Shown in pieces: positions 5,657 to 6,072 of a stretch of DNA of 6,072 nt. Both the position numbers and the translations under genes were made by a program. Origin of the DNA: CAZART01 sp964487555 (lineage in GTDB: Bacteria > Bacteroidota > Rhodothermia > Rhodothermales > VXPQ01); NCBI GenBank assembly GCA_964487555.1, contig CAZART010000209.1, positions 1-6,072 of the forward strand, read 5' to 3'. The stretch's first letter is position 1; every line of letters begins with the position of its first letter. The notes below the pieces were generated by a model. The model searched no databases and was not told the DNA's origin. It saw nothing but the letters and a program-made list of their open reading frames with translations.

Positions 5657-6072
5657 TCAGCTAGAGCACGCGATCCGGGCAGCATGCAATGTGTCAGGCG
5701 ATACCGATCTTTACATCTTCGGGTCGCAGGCGATTTTAGGAGAGCACCCGGACGCCCCTCCCGAACTGCGCACATCGATTGAGGTCGACGTGCAACCGCA
5801 GAACAAACCTGAGACTACCGATAAGATCGACGGAGCATTGGGCGAACTCTCCCAGTTTCACAAAACGCACGGATTCTACGTCCATGGCGTCTTAATCGAG
5901 GCAGCTACACTTCCTGCCGGCTGGAGCGACCGAACAATACCTGTATCTCATCCAATAGCTACGCACGGAAATACAGGGCATTGTCTTGAAGCCCATGACT
6001 TGGCGGCGAGTAAGTTGTTTGCGTACCGTGAGAAGGACCGCCAGTTCGTTCGAATTTTGCTCATGGAAGGAT
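5646..6072 (+). CDS. DUF6036 / AbiEii-like nucleotidyltransferase, putative toxin (3' partial)
   Basis: The frame is open from the ATG at 5646 to the window edge (142 complete codons), so the C-terminus is missing; relatives I know are roughly 180-200 residues. It reads as a DUF6036-type nucleotidyltransferase: LYIFGSQAILGEHPDAP (22-38) has the Gly26-Ser27 signature, SIEVDVQP (44-51) supplies the E-x-D acidic pair (Glu46, Asp48), LPAGWSDRTIPV (89-100) is a conserved middle block, and LEAHDLAASKL (114-124) with AYREKDRQFV (126-135) gives the Lys123 and Asp131 positions matching motifs III and IV of AbiEii-type enzymes. Those motifs bind a nucleotide and two metal ions. AbiEii-related toxins (including MenT) act in the cytoplasm, some by adding nucleotides to tRNA ends; the target here is unknown. 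It overlaps the regulator by 11 bases and has its own ribosome binding site. The toxin role is inference from gene pairing. Confidence 0.85.
   Translation, partial: MTYDQLEHAIRAACNVSGDTDLYIFGSQAILGEHPDAPPELRTSIEVDVQPQNKPETTDKIDGALGELSQFHKTHGFYVHGVLIEAATLPAGWSDRTIPVSHPIATHGNTGHCLEAHDLAASKLFAYREKDRQFVRILLMEG

Overview
The window is GC-rich for most of its length and looks like a chromosomal piece of a GC-rich relative of the Bacteroidota, most plausibly the Rhodothermota (Salinibacter/Rhodothermus type). This is inference from three families: an 8-helix FtsX/MacB-type permease with the N-terminus typical of Bacteroidota, a secreted protein whose N-terminus matches the large Bacteroidota alpha-2-macroglobulin-like proteins, and a fragment of a Ser/Thr kinase of the kind abundant in that lineage. 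No rRNA or tRNA is present to confirm it.

Layout, left to right. Bases 1-418 are mostly non-coding, with a possible gene end at the edge, a possible small minus-strand ORF and a hairpin. Bases 419-2869 (minus) hold the one large intact gene, the FtsX-like ABC transporter permease; the long upstream extension of its frame is not real protein. Bases 2870-3328 form an intergenic stretch with a strong hairpin. Bases 3329-4270 (minus) are the secreted N-terminal part of an alpha-2-macroglobulin-like protein that loses its frame after about 260 residues and lacks the remaining ~85% of the usual protein. Bases 4450-4597 (minus) are a short frameshifted remnant of a protein kinase. So 3.3-4.6 kb is a region of gene decay.

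From about 4600 the sequence changes character: an AT-rich promoter segment carrying three copies of an 8-bp motif in direct and inverted orientation leads into two overlapping plus-strand genes. The first (4724-5656) is a winged-helix regulator with a C-terminal part that looks like a divergent nucleotidyltransferase-like domain. The second (5646 to the right edge, incomplete) is a DUF6036/AbiEii-like nucleotidyltransferase. The 11-base overlap, the operator-like repeats and the likely insertion into a broken kinase gene resemble AbiE-type toxin-antitoxin or defence modules. This is the most interesting part of the window, although its toxin-antitoxin function is inferred and not shown by the sequence alone.
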